Of a stretch of 64,000 bases of DNA, positions 61,075 through 64,000 are shown piece by piece; within the stretch, counting starts at the first letter, position 1; the number at the start of each line of letters is the position of its first letter. The notes beneath the pieces were generated by a model. That model saw only the letters and a program-made list of their open reading frames with translations, made no database searches and had not been told where the DNA came from. Where the stretch lies: contig JAKITC010000003.1 in assembly GCA_021648285.1 (NCBI GenBank), positions 1 through 64,000 of the forward strand, read 5' to 3'. The DNA comes from Sulfurimonas sp. (GTDB lineage Bacteria > Campylobacterota > Campylobacteria > Campylobacterales > Sulfurimonadaceae). A program made the position numbers and the translations under genes.

Positions 61075-62476
61075 TTACTACCCTTTTATTTATCAACTCA
61101 TACTGCGCAGAACTAAGTTTTGCTTTGCCGCTGTTTAGATTGACCATACTTTTAGACTTACTCTTTTTACCATCATCAGCTCCACTACCCGCTGGTGCAC
61201 TGACCTTCATATTTGAGCTGCCACCCTCTTTTTGTTTCTTCGAGCTTTTCATTTTTTTCGCTATTGATGACTTTTTATCTGTTTTTTGCTGTCCAGTACT
61301 CATCTCTTTTTTATCACTAGCCTCTTTTATATAAGCTAAATTTTCATCGGCTTCTTTAGAGTACATAAGCGTAAGAGATTTTAAGTACGCTTCTCTTGCT
61401 TTTTTAAACTGCTGTAGTCTAACATATGTATTACCAATATTATAATAAATGACAGATTTTAATTCTACATGTGAAGACTTGACACTCTCATAATTACTTA
61501 ATGCTTTTTCATAATTTCCACTTTTATACTGCTTATCCGCTTCATTAAAAAGTTTTGTATTCTCAGAGGCACTCATGTTTACTCCCAAGAGCAGTAAAGC
61601 AGCCAATACATATCTCTTGAGTGTTGTCACACTTGCTAAAAATGTAACTATTGCCAAAAATACAAAATAGTAAAACAGCTCCATATTCTGAACTATGTTT
61701 GTCTCGCTCTCTTTATCTTTAAGTTTTTGCGACTCAAGTGCATCCAGAAGCTCTCCTAGGTCTTTTGTATAAACTCCGCCGGTTGCATCTGAAATCTCTT
61801 TTATGGCGCTGTTCTCTCTGCTGACTACTATGTCGCCAAGTTCATCTTTTAATAGTTCCCCGTTTTCAAGTCTCAATGTTCCGCCAATGGTTGATGCAAG
61901 CATAAAGATATTTACACTCATTGAGTTCTCTTTTGCGTACAGTGCTTCACTCTCATAAGAAAGCTCATCTGCCCCATCGCTAAGAATGACTACACTAAGT
62001 CCCTTCATGTTTGACATCTTACGAGCCAATTTCAAAGCAGGCATAACACTGTTGCCCTTTGTAATAATAAACTTCTCATCAAGTGAGTTAAACAGATGCA
62101 GCAGAAGTTCTCTGTCCTCTGTCAGTGGAGAAAGAACGATGGCATTTGTCGTAAATCCGAGGACACCAAACCTTGTTTTACTCCCTACATGTACTAACTC
62201 TTTTAAAATCTCTTTAGCCTTATCTAGCCTTGTCGGATGCACATCATCTGCATGCATCGAAAAAGAGAGATCAACCGCAACTACTACATCAGCGAGCATC
62301 TGTTTAGACTTTATCGGTTCCTGTTCAACAACCGGACGAGAGAGTGCCAAGATGATAAAAACAGATGTCAATATATAGCCACATGTCGTAAGTGTAAAAC
62401 TTCTGAAATCTTTTTTTATAAAAAGCGGTAAAAGAAACAACAAAAGCCAAAAAGACTCAGGAGAGATAAAACTCAT
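61055..62476 (-). CDS. VWA-TPR protein (BatB/C-like, cluster 2)
   Basis: DVVVAVDLSFSMHADDVHPTRLDKAK MIDAS; TPR; C-terminus NEKQPW. Confidence 0.88.
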   Translation of the reverse strand: MSFISPESFWLLLFLLPLFIKKDFRSFTLTTCGYILTSVFIILALSRPVVEQEPIKSKQMLADVVVAVDLSFSMHADDVHPTRLDKAKEILKELVHVGSKTRFGVLGFTTNAIVLSPLTEDRELLLHLFNSLDEKFIITKGNSVMPALKLARKMSNMKGLSVVILSDGADELSYESEALYAKENSMSVNIFMLASTIGGTLRLENGELLKDELGDIVVSRENSAIKEISDATGGVYTKDLGELLDALESQKLKDKESETNIVQNMELFYYFVFLAIVTFLASVTTLKRYVLAALLLLGVNMSASENTKLFNEADKQYKSGNYEKALSNYESVKSSHVELKSVIYYNIGNTYVRLQQFKKAREAYLKSLTLMYSKEADENLAYIKEASDKKEMSTGQQKTDKKSSIAKKMKSSKKQKEGGSSNMKVSAPAGSGADDGKKSKSKSMVNLNSGKAKLSSAQYELINKRVVNEKQPW

Positions 62477-63396
62477 TTTCTCACCTCTCTGTAAAGTAAA
62501 AACAGCACAAGTCCAAAGGCCAAGAGCAAAAAGATTCCATAATAATAATCTTTTAACATGTACTCCCTGCTTTTTATCTTTGATGACTCAAGCCTGTCTA
62601 TTTCAGAGTAAACCTTTTTAAGTTCTGTAGCAGAAGCAGCTCGGTAAAAATGACCGCCGCTCTCAAGGGCAATCTTTGTTAAAAGTACTTCGTCTGCTTC
62701 ACCTTTGTTTCCCAGACCAATAGTGTATATTTTTATATTTTCATCTTTTGCCAGTTTTATTGCATCTTTTGGTGAGATATCTCCGCTATTGTGTTCTCCG
62801 TCAGTTAGAAGTATGATGACTTTTGTTTTAGCCTTAGAGTATTTAAATGCTCGAACACTCACTGCGATTGCCTCGCCAATAGCTGTGTTTTGTCCAGCCA
62901 TTCCATTGGTAAGATAGCTTAACATGTCAGTAACTATCTCTTTCTCATATGTTATGGGAGAAGCTATAAAAGCAAAATCCCCATACAAGACAACACCAAC
63001 ATTATCGCTGACTCTTTTATGTATAAACTCATGTGCTATTTTTTTTGTTATCTCAAATCGTGTAAGTCTCTCACCGCCACTTACTTCGTCATCAACATCA
63101 TATCCTGAAGAGTTCATAGAGCCACTTCCGTCAATAGCTAAAACTATATCTTTTCCATGCCTGTTTAGCGGATTAAATCTGTCTACTATAATCGGGGAGG
63201 AGATTGCAATACATAGAAGTACAAATATCAGTACTTTTACAATCCACTCCAGTTTTAAAAAACTTCTGGAAGTAGATAAAAAGTGCAGGTGTACAAAAAA
63301 TCTGGGTTTCATATATTCTTTGCATTTATATAGACAATACAATATTGGCAATAACAACAGAATCAGATAAGAATACTCAAAACTATAATAATTCAT
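62473..63396 (-). CDS. VWA domain protein (BatA-like, cluster 2)
   Basis: IVLAIDGSGSMNSSGYDVDDEVSGGERLTRFEITKKI; LLTDGEHNSGDISP. Confidence 0.88.
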   Translation of the reverse strand: MNYYSFEYSYLILLLLPILYCLYKCKEYMKPRFFVHLHFLSTSRSFLKLEWIVKVLIFVLLCIAISSPIIVDRFNPLNRHGKDIVLAIDGSGSMNSSGYDVDDEVSGGERLTRFEITKKIAHEFIHKRVSDNVGVVLYGDFAFIASPITYEKEIVTDMLSYLTNGMAGQNTAIGEAIAVSVRAFKYSKAKTKVIILLTDGEHNSGDISPKDAIKLAKDENIKIYTIGLGNKGEADEVLLTKIALESGGHFYRAASATELKKVYSEIDRLESSKIKSREYMLKDYYYGIFLLLAFGLVLFLLYREVRK

Positions 63397-63478
63397 TACT
63401 ATAGTTTAACAAAAATATATAAAATTGTGGCAATAAAGAACAAATTTTAAGATATTGGCAAATTCGTTCTTTTTTTTC

Positions 63479-63507
63479 TTGACATAGAAAATCTATTTGC
63501 CTATAAT
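63479..63507 (+). promoter_or_regulatory. consensus promoter of tRNA-Lys
   Basis: TTGACA-17 nt-TATAAT, followed by TCCCATCCACAAACA, identical to the rrn promoter downstream segment. Confidence 0.85.
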
Positions 63508-63536
63508 TCCCATCCACAAACAATATGTTTGTTTAT

Positions 63537-63612
63537 GTCTTGTTAGCTCAGCTGGTAGAGCACGTCACTTTTAATGATGTGGCCGATGGTTCGAATCCAT
63601 CACAGGACACCA
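63537..63612 (+). tRNA. tRNA-Lys (TTT)
   Basis: Cloverleaf: GTCTTGT/ACAGGAC acceptor, anticodon loop CTTTTAA, GATGG-TTCGAAT-CCATC T-arm, encoded CCA. Confidence 0.97.
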
Positions 63613-63618
63613 TAATAT

Positions 63619-63723
63619 TATATTACGCAAAATGAGCAATAGCCCATTTTACTACGTTAACACTAGGTTTTCTTCAGCAGAAAGCTCACGCAACTTGTTG
63701 CTTTTGTTAAATGTAATACATTG
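63619..63723. other. putative structured RNA / intergenic element, family 2 copy 2
   Basis: Hairpin AAAATG[AGCAATAGCC]CATTTT; CGTTAACACTAGGTTTTCTTCAGCAGAAAGCTCACG; hairpin GCAAC-TT-GTTGC; weak terminal TATTAC/GTAATA pairing. Confidence 0.6.
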
Positions 63724-63849
63724 TTAAACTTTTTAATGTTAATTAATTTTTTCTTAATCAAGAAAGATTTAATTTTTTCAATGAAGAAGTGTACATAAGG
63801 TACATAACGAATGAAAAATTAAATTTGACGCAGAGTAAGGAATATATTT

Positions 63850-63924
63850 GGCCCCGTCGTCTAGCGGTTAGGATCCATGGTTTTCATCCATGTTACAGGA
63901 GTTCAATTCTCCTCGGGGTCACCA
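63850..63924 (+). tRNA. tRNA-Glu (TTC)
   Basis: Cloverleaf: GGCCCCG/CGGGGTC acceptor, anticodon stem CATGG-TTTTCAT-CCATG, AGGAG-TTCAATT-CTCCT, encoded CCA. Confidence 0.97.
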
Positions 63925-64000
63925 CTTACTCAATTAATATTTATCTTTCAACTTACTTTTAAAAAATTGCACTTGATATTTGAATTGGCGCTTTACACTC

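Noticed and set aside
14737-62190. Apparent excess of ACATGTA/TACATGT as a possible DNA-uptake word linked to the competence-like locus
   Set aside because: Rough hand count is only modestly above expectation for an AT-rich palindromic word and most hits are in coding sequence; needs a genome-wide k-mer test before any claim.
62924-63370. 148-aa plus-strand ORF
   Set aside because: Antisense to the BatA-like VWA gene with clear MIDAS motif.

Overview
This AT-rich window comes from a Campylobacterota (epsilonproteobacterial) chromosome and is probably Sulfurimonas-like. That assignment rests on protein content and synteny; no search was run. It opens inside the 5' part of a 16S rRNA gene (minus strand) with its leader and a consensus promoter. 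It continues through mnmA, a LOG-family gene, the conserved fliY-fliM-fliA-(membrane protein)-flhG-flhF-folK-aroQ block, an amidohydrolase, sppA, xseA, ubiE/menG, ribD-rimP-rbfA-infB-ylxR-thrB-tsaB-like-lpxC, an M23 peptidase, a DHH phosphoesterase, flhB and nadC-nadA. Next is an accessory stretch (TetR, a frameshifted DUF4405-like gene, SulP, proB), then plsY, folB, an HsrA/CosR-like regulator with an adjacent histidine kinase, ferredoxin and ppx/gppA. A compact type II secretion/type IV pilus-like (Cts-like competence) locus, bamA, two toxin-antitoxin modules around tyrA, two Bat-type VWA clusters separated by lipoprotein genes and an AbiEi-like-Fic fusion, and tRNA-Lys and tRNA-Glu complete the window. 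The most interesting non-coding signals are two families of intergenic elements with compensatory base changes between copies. Family 1 has three copies (~24900, ~33475, ~51021) and family 2 has two (~15205, ~63630). I do not recognise either as a named RNA family. Other notable items are an identical discriminator shared by the rrn and tRNA-Lys promoters, three iterons at exactly 24-bp spacing flanking the fic -10 box, and a histidine kinase beside the normally orphan HsrA/CosR regulator.
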